64,000 nt of DNA from Paenibacillus_AP thailandensis (GTDB lineage: Bacteria; Bacillota; Bacilli; Paenibacillales; Paenibacillaceae): NCBI RefSeq assembly GCF_042685365.1, contig NZ_JBHUMY010000020.1, forward strand, positions 62,001-126,000. The letters are read 5' to 3'. Below, one piece after another: positions 7,740 through 16,027 of the stretch. The notes under the pieces are model-generated. The model saw only the letters and a program-made list of their open reading frames with translations. It was not told the DNA's origin and ran no database searches. The position numbers and the translations under genes were made by a program. The stretch's first letter is position 1, and the number at the start of each line of letters is the position of its first letter.

Positions 7740-8729
7740 TCAGCCTCTTTTCTTTCGCGTCAGGTTAATAAACGTGACGGCGAGAGCCAGCAAAAGCACA
7801 CCGCCCCGGATAATATCGTTGGCATAATACTGCACGTTCAGCATCGTCAAGCCGTTCAGCAGCACGCCGATCAGCACCGAGCCGAAAAAGGTGCCGATCA
7901 CGTTCGGGCGGCCCGCTCCTAGGACGGAATAACCGACGAAAGCGGCCGCCACCGCTTCCATGAGCAGCGGAGAGCCGGCGTCGATCTGGCCCGTTCCGAC
8001 GCGCGCCGAATAAAGAATGCCGCCGATGGCCGCAAACACGCCCGAAGCGACGTAAGCGAACGTACGTATGCGGCGTACCCGAATGCCCGACAATCTGGCC
8101 GCTTCTTCGTTGCCGCCGATCGTATACATTTGGCGCCCCCACCGCGTATATTTAAAAAACAGATGCACGGCGACCACCGCGATAATCATCAGAATGACGG
8201 GCACCGGAACGCCGAACAGCTTGCCCTGGCCGAGCCACAGGAACGACTCGCTGAACGTGCCCGGCGCGGTAGTGCCGTCCGGCATCGGCATATTGTTGTA
8301 AATGTTGTAGCCTTTCGTATAGGTGCGGTGAATGCCCGCGATAATGTACATGACCGCAAGCGTCGCCAGCATGTCCGGAATGCGGATGCGCACGATCAGC
8401 AGCGCGTTAAGCAGCCCGACGATAACGCCGATCAGCAAAGCCGCCGGAATGACGACGATGAGCGGAAGCTCGTACCAGACCATGAACGCCGCCGTCACGA
8501 CGGTCGTAAGCGAAACGGTCGATCCGACGGACAGGTCGAAGCCGTCCACCGTTAGGGAAATGGTCACGCCGATGGCAACAAAAGTTACGATCGAAATGGA
8601 ACGGAGAATGTCCGTCAAGTTTCTGTAGGTGAAAAAATACTCGTTAAGGAGCGAAAAAAACAAAATGACGATGCCGATGATGATTAACGAGCCGTACTTA
8701 AACACAAAGTTGGTGCTTTTATTTACCAT
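7740..8729 (-). CDS. sugar ABC transporter permease (RbsC type)
   Basis: Inner-membrane permease of a carbohydrate uptake system of the ribose/xylose/galactose (RbsC/XylH) family. It has 329 residues with about eight to ten hydrophobic segments. The family motifs GFDLSVGST near the second segment and SGIRVRRIRTFAYVASG in the conserved cytoplasmic loop are present. The ATG at 8729 follows GGAAGAG and overlaps the ATPase stop by 11 bp. Last gene of the three-gene importer; the transported sugar cannot be told from sequence. Confidence 0.9.
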   Translation of the reverse strand: MVNKSTNFVFKYGSLIIIGIVILFFSLLNEYFFTYRNLTDILRSISIVTFVAIGVTISLTVDGFDLSVGSTVSLTTVVTAAFMVWYELPLIVVIPAALLIGVIVGLLNALLIVRIRIPDMLATLAVMYIIAGIHRTYTKGYNIYNNMPMPDGTTAPGTFSESFLWLGQGKLFGVPVPVILMIIAVVAVHLFFKYTRWGRQMYTIGGNEEAARLSGIRVRRIRTFAYVASGVFAAIGGILYSARVGTGQIDAGSPLLMEAVAAAFVGYSVLGAGRPNVIGTFFGSVLIGVLLNGLTMLNVQYYANDIIRGGVLLLALAVTFINLTRKKRG

Positions 8730-10230
8730 GCCGCTCTTCCTTTCCTCCGCTTGCGTACAACAGCAGTTGCTCCTGGGTCGCTTCGCCGCGTTTGAACTCC
8801 GCGGCGAAGGAACCGTCGCACATGACATAAATGCGGTCCGCGATGCCAAGCGCCTCCGCGAATTCGCAAGTCAAATATACGATCGTCTTGCCTTGTCCGG
8901 CCAGCGAGCCGATTATCCGGAATATGTCGCTTTTGGCGCCGATGTCGACCCCTTTTGTCGGTTCGTCGAACAAGTAGACGGTCGCCTCGGTCGGCAGCCA
9001 TTTGCCGATGGACACCTTCTGCTGGTTCCCCCCGCTCAAATGCCCCGTCTTCTCCAGGGCCGAAGAGGTTTTGATGCCCAGCTTGCCGATAACGGCGGAG
9101 GCGTTGTTCGTTTCCTTCGTTTTGGACACGATGCCGAGGCGCGAGATGAATTTCAAAATCGGCAGGCTTAAATTTTGCTGAACGGACTCGTCGACAAGTA
9201 TGCCTTGCTTGCGCCGCTCTTCCGGAACAAGCGCGATTCCGCCCGCGATCGCGTCCGCCGGCTCGGCAAGCTTAAGCAGCTTGCCGTCCACCTTGACGCT
9301 CCCCGCTTCCGCCCGGTCGGCTCCGAACAGCAGGCGCGACAGCTCGGTTTTGCCCGCTCCGACCAGCCCGACGACCGCGACAATTTCGCCGCTTCTCGCT
9401 TCAAAGCTGACGTTCTTCACTTCCTTGCCGCGCGACAGCCCTTCCACCCGGAGCCGCACCTCGCCGATCGTAACGTCCGCCTTGGGGTACTCCTCCGCAA
9501 ACACTTTGCCCAGCATCGCTTGCACGACGTCCTCCGGCGAGGACTCAACCGTCCGCTTCGTCCAGATGCGCTCGCCGTCTCTCATCACCGTAATGGCATC
9601 GCACAGCCTGAAAACTTCCGGAAGACGGTGCGAAATAAACACGATGCCGATTCCGTCCGCCTTAAGCTGGTTGATAACCCGAAACAGCTTTTCCGTCTCC
9701 TCGTGGCTAAGAGGCGCCGTCGGCTCGTCGAAAATGACGTATTTCGCTTCCTCGGTCAGCAGCCGGGCGATAAGAACAAGCTGCTTCTCGGCGAGCGTAA
9801 GCTCTCCCGCCTTCTTCTTCACGGGGATGTCCGCGCCAAGCCTCGCCAGCGTCTCCTTCGCTTGTTCCTCCAGTTTCGCCCAGTTCACAAGCCAATGGCC
9901 GCCTTTCGCCGAAATCCGGTCCAGCATGACGTTCTCCGCCACGCTCAAATAAGGCACAAGCGCCGTGTCCACCTCCTGATACACGCAATGGATGCCAAGC
10001 CGCTTGGCATCCCCTGGCGACCCAATGGCAACCGGCTGGCCGTCGATCGTAATCGTGCCTTCGTCCTGCTCGTATGCGCCGGACAAAATTTTCATCAACG
10101 TGCTTTTCCCCGCGCCGTTGGCGCCTAGCAGCGCATGCACCTCGCCGCCGTTCACCGTAAAATCGACGCCGCGAAGAGCCGGCACGCCGGAGAAGGATTT
10201 GCGGATTCCTTGCATGACCAGTTGCTTCAT
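8719..10230 (-). CDS. sugar ABC transporter ATP-binding protein (RbsA type)
   Basis: Tandem-domain ATPase of 503 residues that powers the adjacent permease. The N-terminal domain has Walker A GANGAGKST at 36-44 and Walker B YVIFDEPTAPL; its signature region is degenerate (LTLAEKQ), as is common in RbsA proteins. The second domain has GLVGAGKTE in place of a full Walker A and an intact signature LSGGNQQK. It lies downstream of the binding-protein gene, separated by an mRNA hairpin. Substrate unknown. Confidence 0.9.
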   Translation of the reverse strand: MKQLVMQGIRKSFSGVPALRGVDFTVNGGEVHALLGANGAGKSTLMKILSGAYEQDEGTITIDGQPVAIGSPGDAKRLGIHCVYQEVDTALVPYLSVAENVMLDRISAKGGHWLVNWAKLEEQAKETLARLGADIPVKKKAGELTLAEKQLVLIARLLTEEAKYVIFDEPTAPLSHEETEKLFRVINQLKADGIGIVFISHRLPEVFRLCDAITVMRDGERIWTKRTVESSPEDVVQAMLGKVFAEEYPKADVTIGEVRLRVEGLSRGKEVKNVSFEARSGEIVAVVGLVGAGKTELSRLLFGADRAEAGSVKVDGKLLKLAEPADAIAGGIALVPEERRKQGILVDESVQQNLSLPILKFISRLGIVSKTKETNNASAVIGKLGIKTSSALEKTGHLSGGNQQKVSIGKWLPTEATVYLFDEPTKGVDIGAKSDIFRIIGSLAGQGKTIVYLTCEFAEALGIADRIYVMCDGSFAAEFKRGEATQEQLLLYASGGKEERHGK

Positions 10231-10264
10231 CGTAATGCTGCACCCCTTCCCTTATAACGCATCA

Positions 10265-10294
10265 GGAAGCTTACGCCCGTGGGCATAAGCTTCC
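10265..10294 (-). promoter_or_regulatory. intercistronic hairpin in the sugar importer operon
   Basis: GGAAGCTTA and TAAGCTTCC enclose GCCC/GGGC, giving a long stem between the binding-protein and ATPase genes without a T-run. Such hairpins often protect the upstream message so that binding protein is made in excess; that role is inferred. Confidence 0.6.
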
Positions 10295-10319
10295 GTAAGC
10301 CTGCAACTATAATGTTGTA

Positions 10320-11435
10320 TTAGTTCGAGCCTTCCAGCTCTTTCATCCAATCTTCGTAGTTTTGCTGGCTGCTGCCCCAGCCTTCCACGTACTCGCTCAG
10401 TTCCGTCGTGTTGATCTTTTTGTCGGTCGGAAGCTGGTCGCGGCTTACGTAGACGGATTCCAGCGTCGTTACCTTATCGACTTCCTCGCCTTTGAACAGC
10501 TTGTACAGCGTACGAACCTGCACGCGGCCGATATCCTTCGGATCCGTCGCGGCGGAAGCGATCCACGGGCTGTTCGGATCCTGGATCATTTGCAGATCCT
10601 CGTCGCTCATATCGATGCCGTACACTTTAATTTCGGTGCGTCCGGCTTCCTGAATGGCGCGAGCCGCTCCCTTAGCGAATTCGTCCCAAGCGGCCCATAC
10701 GGCCGTAATGTCGCCTTTGTTCGGATATTTGGTCAGAATGGCTTTCATTTGCGCCTGCGTATCGACTTGCGGGTTGCTCGCATTGCCGAACGCCGCGATT
10801 TCCTTCATGTCCGGATTTTGCTCTTGGAAAGCTTTATATGCGATTTGGCGGCGCTCCATCGGAGCAAAGCCGGCAACCCATACTTTTACGATATTGCCTT
10901 TGCCGCCTGCGTCCTTAGCCAGCTGCTGCAGCGTCAGCTCGGCCATCTTCTGGTCGTCCTGCTGGAGGAGCGGAACGCCGTCCACGTTCAGATCCGAATC
11001 GAACGAAACGACTTGAATGCCTTTCTCCACGGCTTTCTTCGCGCCCGCTTCCAGAGCCGAGGCTTGTCCATGGTCGAGCAAAATGCCGTCGAAGCCTTGG
11101 TTGATGGCCGCGTCCAGATTGGAAGCCATCTTCACCAGATCGTTGTCGGAAGCGAATACTTTCACCGTGCCGCCGAACTTTTCTACTTGTTCCTTAACGC
11201 CCTCTACGTATTGAGCGGAGAACGTGCCGGTGTTGAATTGCATGACAAGCGCGATTTTTTTGCCCTTCAGCGATTCCAGATCGCTGCCGGCCGTAGCGGC
11301 TGCCCCCGCTTCCTGAGAAGGCGCTGCGCTCGGCTCGGCATTGCTGCCGTTCCCGGCCTTGCCGCCGCATGCCGCAATAACGACCATAAGCGCGGCCAGC
11401 ATCAAGCTGAGCGAAATTTTGGCGATTCTTTTCAT
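10320..11435 (-). CDS. sugar-binding lipoprotein of ABC importer
   Basis: Type 1 periplasmic-binding-protein fold, 371 residues. The signal peptide ends in the lipobox VIAAC (lipidated Cys23), followed by a Ser/Ala/Glu-rich linker (24-52). The mature part reads KGKKIALVMQFNTGTFS, then the alternating alpha/beta pattern with NLDAAINQGFDGILLD and VVSFDSDLNVDG, as in RbsB/YtfQ-like sugar receptors. The ATG has GGAGG upstream and a good sigma-A promoter lies 50-80 nt upstream. First gene of the importer operon; ligand unknown. Confidence 0.9.
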   Translation of the reverse strand: MKRIAKISLSLMLAALMVVIAACGGKAGNGSNAEPSAAPSQEAGAAATAGSDLESLKGKKIALVMQFNTGTFSAQYVEGVKEQVEKFGGTVKVFASDNDLVKMASNLDAAINQGFDGILLDHGQASALEAGAKKAVEKGIQVVSFDSDLNVDGVPLLQQDDQKMAELTLQQLAKDAGGKGNIVKVWVAGFAPMERRQIAYKAFQEQNPDMKEIAAFGNASNPQVDTQAQMKAILTKYPNKGDITAVWAAWDEFAKGAARAIQEAGRTEIKVYGIDMSDEDLQMIQDPNSPWIASAATDPKDIGRVQVRTLYKLFKGEEVDKVTTLESVYVSRDQLPTDKKINTTELSEYVEGWGSSQQNYEDWMKELEGSN

Positions 11436-11485
11436 GTTACTGTTTCCTCCCCTTTATCAACCGCGGAAAAATTTATCTAGATGTA

Positions 11486-11513
11486 ATCATATCACCTTTT
11501 CCAACTATGTCAA
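11486..11513 (-). promoter_or_regulatory. sigma-A promoter of sugar importer operon
   Basis: TTGACA (11508-11513, perfect -35) and TATGAT (11486-11491, 5/6 -10) are separated by 16 nt on the minus strand, upstream of the binding-protein gene. No clear cre site was seen beside it. Confidence 0.75.
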
Positions 11514-11629
11514 TCGGATTAATTAAAATAAATCGATACAATGTATAAAAATTCAGTAATATCGGAAAAAGTCGAACAATAATAAAAGTCATTATAAGAT
11601 TCATTCGTTTTTTGTGCAATAATATTCGC

Positions 11630-11672
11630 GCAAAAAAAAAGAGAAACCGCTTCTTCCGAGAAACGGTTTCTC
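11630..11672 (-). terminator. spoIVA terminator
   Basis: GAGAAACCG/CGGTTTCTC stem followed by nine Ts on the minus strand, 8 bp after the spoIVA stop. Confidence 0.9.
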
Positions 11673-11679
11673 TTATCCA

Positions 11680-13158
11680 TTAAAGGATGATTGCAATGAG
11701 GCCGCCCGATCCTTCGTTGATGATACGGCCAAGCGTCTCCTGCAGCTTGTAGCGGGCGTTGTCCGGCATCATGGCGATTTTGCCCTGAATGCCCTCTCTT
11801 ACGATGGAATGAAGAGAGCGTCCGAAGATGTCGGAATCCCAAATCTTGATCGGGTCGTTCTCGAAATCTTGCATCAAATAGCGGACAAGCTCCTCGCTTT
11901 GCTTCTCCGTGCCGATAATGGGGGCAAACTCGGATTCGACATCGACGCGGATCATATGGATCGACGGAGCCGTCGCCTTCAGCCGAACGCCAAACCGGGA
12001 CCCTTGACGGATAAGCTCCGGCTCGTCGAGCGCCATTTCCGCCAGCGTCGGCGCGGCGATGCCGTAACCGGTCGTCTTGACCATCTCGAGCGCTTCCGCA
12101 AACCGGTCGTATTCGCGTTTGGCATGGGCAAACTCCTGCATCAGCTGCAGCAGATGGTCTTTGCCGCGGATTTCCACGCCGACGACCTCCATCAAGATCC
12201 GGTCGTACAGCTCATCCGGGGCGTACAGATCGATTTCGGCCACGCCTTGCCCCATGTTCATGCCGCTTAAGCCGGCTTTGTCGATGAAGTCGTAGTTCAT
12301 GAACTGATGAACGACGCGGTCGACGTCGCGCAGACGGCGAATATCTTTGACCGTATCGCGCACCGAGTTTTCGTAATTGCTGCGGAGCCAATGGTTTTCG
12401 TTCAGCACCATGACCCAGCTCGGAAGATTCACGTTCACTTCGTGAACCGGGAACTCGTACAGCACCTCGCGAAGCACGGACATCACTTCGTCTTCGCCCA
12501 TTGTCGCCGCGCTTAGCGCCATAACCGGTATATCGTATTTTTCCTGCAGCTCGCCGCGAAGCCTTTGCGTTTCTTCGCTGCGCGGCCGGGTCGAGTTGAT
12601 GACCAGCACGAAGGGCTTGCCAACCTCCTTCAGCTCGGCCACTACCCGTTCTTCGGCTTCAATGTAAGAGCCGCGGGGAATTTCCGCTATCGTTCCGTCG
12701 GTTGTCACCACAACGCCCAAGGTCGAATGCTCTTGAATGACTTTGCGGGTCCCGATCTCGGCCGCTTCCTGGAACGGAATCGGCTCCTCGAACCATGGCG
12801 TCGAAATCATGCGCGGCCCGTTCTCGTCCTCGTAACCTTTGGCGCCTTCTACGGCGTAGCCGACACAATCAACAAGTCGAACGTTTACTTCAAGCCCTTC
12901 CGTGACGCGAAGCTGTACCGCTTGGTTCGGCACGAATTTGGGCTCGGTCGTCATGATCGTCTTGCCGGCGGCGCTTTGAGGCAATTCGTCTACGGCTCGT
13001 ACGCGATCGGCCTCGTTTGTAATATTGGGAAGCACGACCGTCTCCATGAACCGCTTAATAAACGTAGATTTGCCAGTCCGGACCGCCCCGACGACCCCGA
13101 GGTAAATATCCCCGCCGGTTCGTTCGGCTATGTCCTTGAAAATGTCCACTTTCTCCAC
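11680..13158 (-). CDS. spoIVA: stage IV sporulation protein A (coat ATPase)
   Basis: Morphogenetic ATPase that polymerises on the forespore surface and forms the base layer of the spore coat; it is made in the mother cell. From the GTG at 13158 (GGGAGGGG upstream) it has 492 residues, the usual family size. Walker A GAVRTGKST is at residues 24-32, with the TRAFAC-like middle region and a C-terminal region ending LIAIIL. A sigma-E-like promoter lies about 190 nt upstream, which agrees with mother-cell expression. Confidence 0.97.
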   Translation of the reverse strand: MEKVDIFKDIAERTGGDIYLGVVGAVRTGKSTFIKRFMETVVLPNITNEADRVRAVDELPQSAAGKTIMTTEPKFVPNQAVQLRVTEGLEVNVRLVDCVGYAVEGAKGYEDENGPRMISTPWFEEPIPFQEAAEIGTRKVIQEHSTLGVVVTTDGTIAEIPRGSYIEAEERVVAELKEVGKPFVLVINSTRPRSEETQRLRGELQEKYDIPVMALSAATMGEDEVMSVLREVLYEFPVHEVNVNLPSWVMVLNENHWLRSNYENSVRDTVKDIRRLRDVDRVVHQFMNYDFIDKAGLSGMNMGQGVAEIDLYAPDELYDRILMEVVGVEIRGKDHLLQLMQEFAHAKREYDRFAEALEMVKTTGYGIAAPTLAEMALDEPELIRQGSRFGVRLKATAPSIHMIRVDVESEFAPIIGTEKQSEELVRYLMQDFENDPIKIWDSDIFGRSLHSIVREGIQGKIAMMPDNARYKLQETLGRIINEGSGGLIAIIL

Positions 13159-13316
13159 TGAATATCCCCTCCCAATTGAAATTCCGGTTCGCCGCCTTCC
13201 ACCGGACAAGAGGGCAGGCCAGCGACGCAACTCGTACATGCTTGTTGGACTAGTAACATCATATGTCCCGGCTCCCCTTTTATGACGGTTGTTTCTACGA
13301 AATCTTTTTTTTGCAT
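13128..13316 (-). CDS. possible leader ORF overlapping spoIVA start
   Basis: An open frame of 62 codons from ATG 13316 begins about 20 nt after the predicted sigma-E start site and runs 31 nt into spoIVA in another frame. It would encode a Cys-containing peptide (CTSCVAGLPSCP). Its Shine-Dalgarno is weak (GGAAGGG about 13 nt away), so it may be only the untranslated spoIVA leader. No family recognised. Confidence 0.25.
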   Translation of the reverse strand: MQKKDFVETTVIKGEPGHMMLLVQQACTSCVAGLPSCPVEGGEPEFQLGGDIQWRKWTFSRT

Positions 13317-13343
13317 TCGCCGCAAAATCCCTTCCAAGATTGA

Positions 13344-13372
13344 ATTATATGAGCCGCCATAGCCTTATATTC
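13344..13372 (-). promoter_or_regulatory. sigma-E-type promoter of spoIVA
   Basis: Minus-strand GAATATA (13366-13372) and CATATAAT (13344-13351) with a 14-nt spacer match the sigma-E consensus KMATATT-N14-CATACAAT at 6/7 and 7/8 positions. Confidence 0.7.
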
Positions 13373-13407
13373 CGATATTCCGACCGCCGCGGGGCACAAA
13401 AAGGCCG

Positions 13408-13449
13408 GAAACGCAAAACGGCATCGCCCCAATCAAGGAACGATGCCGT
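13408..13449 (-). terminator. terminator after the yphF-like lipoprotein gene
   Basis: ACGGCATCG/CGATGCCGT stem with a 14-nt loop, followed by TTTTGCGTTT on the minus strand. Confidence 0.75.
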
Positions 13450-13525
13450 CTCTATTTTCCGAGTATTTCAATATTTGATATAGCCGCTTGTCTTCCAGAA
13501 AACAAAAAGAATAATAGAGCTGCGG

Positions 13526-14287
13526 TTATTCCGGCACCGGCATCGGTTCGCCGTCGACATAGCGGTATGCGGTCGATTTCGCCGGCGCGAATACGGAATT
13601 GTCCACGAGCAGCGTGCGCAAATCGAGCGACGGGTCGAAATCGGTCCGCCCGCTCTTCTGAATCGCCTGCATAATGTCGATGGCATAATCGGCGTACACG
13701 TTTCCTTCCCGATCGAGAAGGACCGGAATCGTTTGTCCGGAATAAACGCTGCGGAGCGGCTTTTCTTTTTTGTTCAGCAGCCCGTAATCGATCCGGTAAA
13801 AACCCGGAGCAACCTCATCTCCTCGCGGCAGCGCCCCGTTATGCGCTCTAGCGTAATCCCGCACCTGAGCCTTCAAATCGTTTATGTACTGCACCGTAAG
13901 CAAATCCATCAGCTTGACGCGCGGCGACGTTTCTTCGTCAATGACGATAAAATAATAATGCCCGCCCTCCTCGAACGCCGCACCCGGCACCTCGCTAATA
14001 TAGCCGCCGCTGAGCAGCTTTGTAAAATCGACGACGAACTTTTCGTATCTCGGCGTGTCTACGGTGCTGTTTTTGATCGGGAGCAATCCCAGCTCCTTCT
14101 GGTAATCCTCGATCGCAAGCTGAACGTTACGAACCGCGTCTCTTGGCGGAACGGCGTTCTGCCTTAGCTGCTCTTTCGGGTACAAGCATCCGGTCAGCGC
14201 GACGGCCGAAGCCGCAAGCGCGAGCGCCACCAGCAAGCGCCGAACCGAAGAGGCCTTCCCTTGTTTTCTTTCGTTTGCGTTCACCAA
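13526..14287 (-). CDS. yphF: lipoprotein, positional counterpart of YphF
   Basis: A 253-residue predicted lipoprotein: basic start, hydrophobic stretch and lipobox ALTGC with lipidated Cys34. The rest is soluble and probably extracytoplasmic; no enzyme motif is seen. GGAGGG lies 9 nt before a TTG at 14287 (a GTG follows at once at 14284), so the exact start is uncertain. In B. subtilis the putative lipoprotein gene yphF lies directly upstream of spoIVA in the same order, which is the basis of the symbol. Function unknown. Confidence 0.65.
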   Translation of the reverse strand: MVNANERKQGKASSVRRLLVALALAASAVALTGCLYPKEQLRQNAVPPRDAVRNVQLAIEDYQKELGLLPIKNSTVDTPRYEKFVVDFTKLLSGGYISEVPGAAFEEGGHYYFIVIDEETSPRVKLMDLLTVQYINDLKAQVRDYARAHNGALPRGDEVAPGFYRIDYGLLNKKEKPLRSVYSGQTIPVLLDREGNVYADYAIDIMQAIQKSGRTDFDPSLDLRTLLVDNSVFAPAKSTAYRYVDGEPMPVPE

Positions 14288-14311
14288 CTCGGCTATCCCT
14301 CCACGCCTATG

Positions 14312-14671
14312 CTACCAGAGCGTATCGTTTTCCTCCTCGGCCTGCTGCAGCAGACGTCTGCGCACAACCTCCTGCAACGGATCGGGCGGCACCTCCGCCT
14401 CCACGCGGCCGTACACTTTCGCTTGGCAGGACAACCGCATTCGCTCATCCGTAAGGCCCGCCAGCTTCAATTGCTCTTTATCGCTTATCGGCGACAGCGC
14501 GCCGTCCGGCTGCACCTTCACCTTGCACATCAAACAAGCGGCATTCCCTCCGCAACGGGTGCGAATGGAAACGCCGGCACGCCTGGCCGCCGCAAGCAGC
14601 GTCGTACCCGGCTTCACTTTAACCGTCCGGCCGGAAGGCCGAAACGTAACCTCAACGTGTGTATTGCCCAT
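14312..14671 (-). CDS. 2Fe-2S ferredoxin-like protein (119 aa)
   Basis: Small electron-transfer protein with the plant-type beta-grasp fold. Cysteines at 40, 46, 49 and 82 give the C-x5-C-x2-C...C ligand pattern (CGGNAACLMC, then LSCQ). The ATG at 14671 has GGGGAG 7 nt upstream. A long charged C-terminal tail rich in R/E/Q (about 95-119) is unusual for a free ferredoxin and could be a docking helix. It lies 48 bp downstream of a second ferredoxin gene. Redox partner unknown. Confidence 0.85.
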   Translation of the reverse strand: MGNTHVEVTFRPSGRTVKVKPGTTLLAAARRAGVSIRTRCGGNAACLMCKVKVQPDGALSPISDKEQLKLAGLTDERMRLSCQAKVYGRVEAEVPPDPLQEVVRRRLLQQAEEENDTLW

Positions 14672-14719
14672 TCGTGTCTCCCCATGCCGTCTTTCCTAAA
14701 CGTTAATCGCCGTTCCCGT

Positions 14720-15016
14720 CTATCTGTAAGGCTTGTTGACGGCCGCGATGGTACCCGCTCCGGCCTTGACCACCGCCTGGCACGCAAGCCGATAGCCGGC
14801 CTCGAACTCCTCCGGCTCCAGCCGGTCCCACTCGGCGTCCGTAATGCCTTCGAGCCATTCGGCCCCCTCTTCCACATAACAGCGGCATTGGGCGCAAGTG
14901 CCCTTCGTGCACAGATGGCCCCAATCGATCTTCGCTTTCACGGCATGCTTTAAAATCGTAAGTCCTGCTATCGCCTCCGTCTCGGCGAATTTGGTTCTCC
15001 CCTTAAGCCGAATCAT
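14720..15016 (-). CDS. 2Fe-2S ferredoxin (98 aa)
   Basis: Second plant-type ferredoxin domain. Cysteines 36, 41, 44 and 79 (with an extra Cys46) form the cluster-binding pattern in CTKGTCAQCRC and ACQ. It is acidic in the middle (LEPEEFEAG), as in electron carriers. It is upstream of and probably cotranscribed with the 119-residue ferredoxin. In B. subtilis no ferredoxin genes occur at this point between yphE and yphF. Confidence 0.85.
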   Translation of the reverse strand: MIRLKGRTKFAETEAIAGLTILKHAVKAKIDWGHLCTKGTCAQCRCYVEEGAEWLEGITDAEWDRLEPEEFEAGYRLACQAVVKAGAGTIAAVNKPYR

Positions 15017-15075
15017 GCCATTTCTCCTCTTTCCTTATGTTGCCGGTCCTGTTAACGAATCTCTTGCTTTATTCC

Positions 15076-15255
15076 TTATAAAATAGAGAAAAACCCGTAG
15101 ATGAAACCGAATACAAGAAAAATAAAAGCGGCGATAGATAACAGCGCTTTCGTAACGCCTTTTGTTTTGACGCGGGCAAACGTTATCAGAAAGGCCGCTA
15201 ACGCCATCAATCCGATTCCGATGAAGGAAACCCACATCTTCGTCATGGCATCCAT
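15076..15255 (-). CDS. yphE: small membrane protein, DUF2768/YphE-like
   Basis: A 56-59 residue protein with two hydrophobic segments (about WVSFIGIGLMALAAFLITF and AAFIFLVFGFIYG) separated by a basic loop. It resembles the DUF2768 family, to which YphE belongs, and it lies between gpsA and the yphF-like gene, as yphE does in B. subtilis. Start is ATG 15255 or ATG 15246; a GAGGAG lies upstream. Function unknown. Confidence 0.75.
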   Translation of the reverse strand: MDAMTKMWVSFIGIGLMALAAFLITFARVKTKGVTKALLSIAAFIFLVFGFIYGFFSIL

Positions 15256-15323
15256 GGAGGCGATCTTCTCCTCGTCTGTGAAATATATCCTGTCGCAAGG
15301 ATGCCCTTATTATAGCATTTCGA

Positions 15324-15377
15324 CAAAAAAAGGACAAAAGCCGGGAAGCCGTATTCGTCCATCGACGAAGTCCGGCA
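15324..15377 (-). terminator. terminator after spoVIF
   Basis: On the minus strand GCCGG...CCGGC, with inner TTCGTC/GACGAA, is followed by TTTTGTCC and seven Ts. Confidence 0.7.
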
Positions 15378-15427
15378 GGCGCGAAGCTTTTGCCTTTTAC
15401 CCGCTTTTGTCCGATAAAAACGTTAAT

Positions 15428-15706
15428 TTACTTTTTGATCATCATTTTAATAAGCGATTCCAGATGGCTCAGGCCGACGCCGCTGGCCGTCACCGCTTTT
15501 ACGATATCGTTAGTGGTCGCTTCCGATACGGGCACTTTGGCCATTTCCGACACTTGCTTGATCAGCTTGCGCAGCTCCGCCTCGTTTTTTAACGTATCCG
15601 GCGTTACGTTGCTTGCAAGCTTTTTGACGGCATTTTCGGATATATTTTTGCCCGTTTTTTTGTTAATTGCGCCTAGGACGTCCTTGGAAAGATCCTTGTT
15701 GCTCAT
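15428..15706 (-). CDS. spoVIF: stage VI sporulation protein F
   Basis: A 92-residue helical protein. The central block, an L-x-K-L-I-K-Q-V-S segment followed by AKVPVSEATTNDIVKAV, is characteristic of SpoVIF, a late sporulation protein needed for coat assembly and spore resistance. GGGAGGGG precedes the ATG at 15706. It has its own terminator. The gene is not at this position in B. subtilis, so its presence here is a local rearrangement. Confidence 0.75.
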   Translation of the reverse strand: MSNKDLSKDVLGAINKKTGKNISENAVKKLASNVTPDTLKNEAELRKLIKQVSEMAKVPVSEATTNDIVKAVTASGVGLSHLESLIKMMIKK

Positions 15707-15728
15707 GTTTCCCCTCCCATGTTGCGCT

Positions 15729-15870
15729 TTGTGAGTAGCTCTTAGCCATCATATGTACCGGAGGGACAATTGGTGCGTACAGTTGTCTGTTAGCATGCTT
15801 TTCGGTACGATCCCGCCGCTCGCTCGGAAAGTTAGACAATCGCCTTACTGAGCCTTAGGGATACTCACAA
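15729..15870. repeat. 142-bp interval with terminal inverted repeats, no gene
   Basis: TTGTGAGTA (15729-15737) and TACTCACAA (15862-15870) are exact inverted repeats, with further partial pairing inward (CTCTTAG versus CTTAGGG). Nested inside are GTACCG/CGGTAC and TTGTCT/AGACAA pairs. No ORF with a ribosome site and no flanking duplication were found. It could be a decayed miniature element or a structured RNA. It fills most of the gap between gpsA and spoVIF. Confidence 0.35.
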
Positions 15871-15950
15871 CAAACAAGTCGCGACACGCGGGATTTCTGA
15901 GCTGGCGGAATAGCGCCGACAAGAACGGAAACATGCGAAGTTCTATGCTT

Positions 15951-16003
15951 TAAAAAACGCTCCATGCGCCTGAGATTCCAACACATCTCTGGTGCAAGGA
16001 GCG
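15951..16003 (-). terminator. gpsA terminator
   Basis: CGCTCC...GGAGCG with further pairing inside (TTGCACC with GGCGCA), followed by six Ts on the minus strand. Confidence 0.75.
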
Positions 16004-16027
16004 TATGTATGTCCCTTCGAGTCTTCA

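Noticed and set aside
10362..11480. Long plus-strand ORF (372 codons) opposite the sugar-binding protein gene
   Set aside because: No ribosome site, no family features; it is the antisense of a clear lipoprotein gene with GC-biased codons.
15035..15337. Minus-strand ORF of 100 codons in the yphE region
   Set aside because: The real small membrane gene is in another frame (15076-15255) with hydrophobic segments and conserved position; this frame is Arg/His-rich.
15729..15870. Insertion sequence
   Set aside because: No transposase ORF and no target-site duplication; at most a miniature or decayed element.
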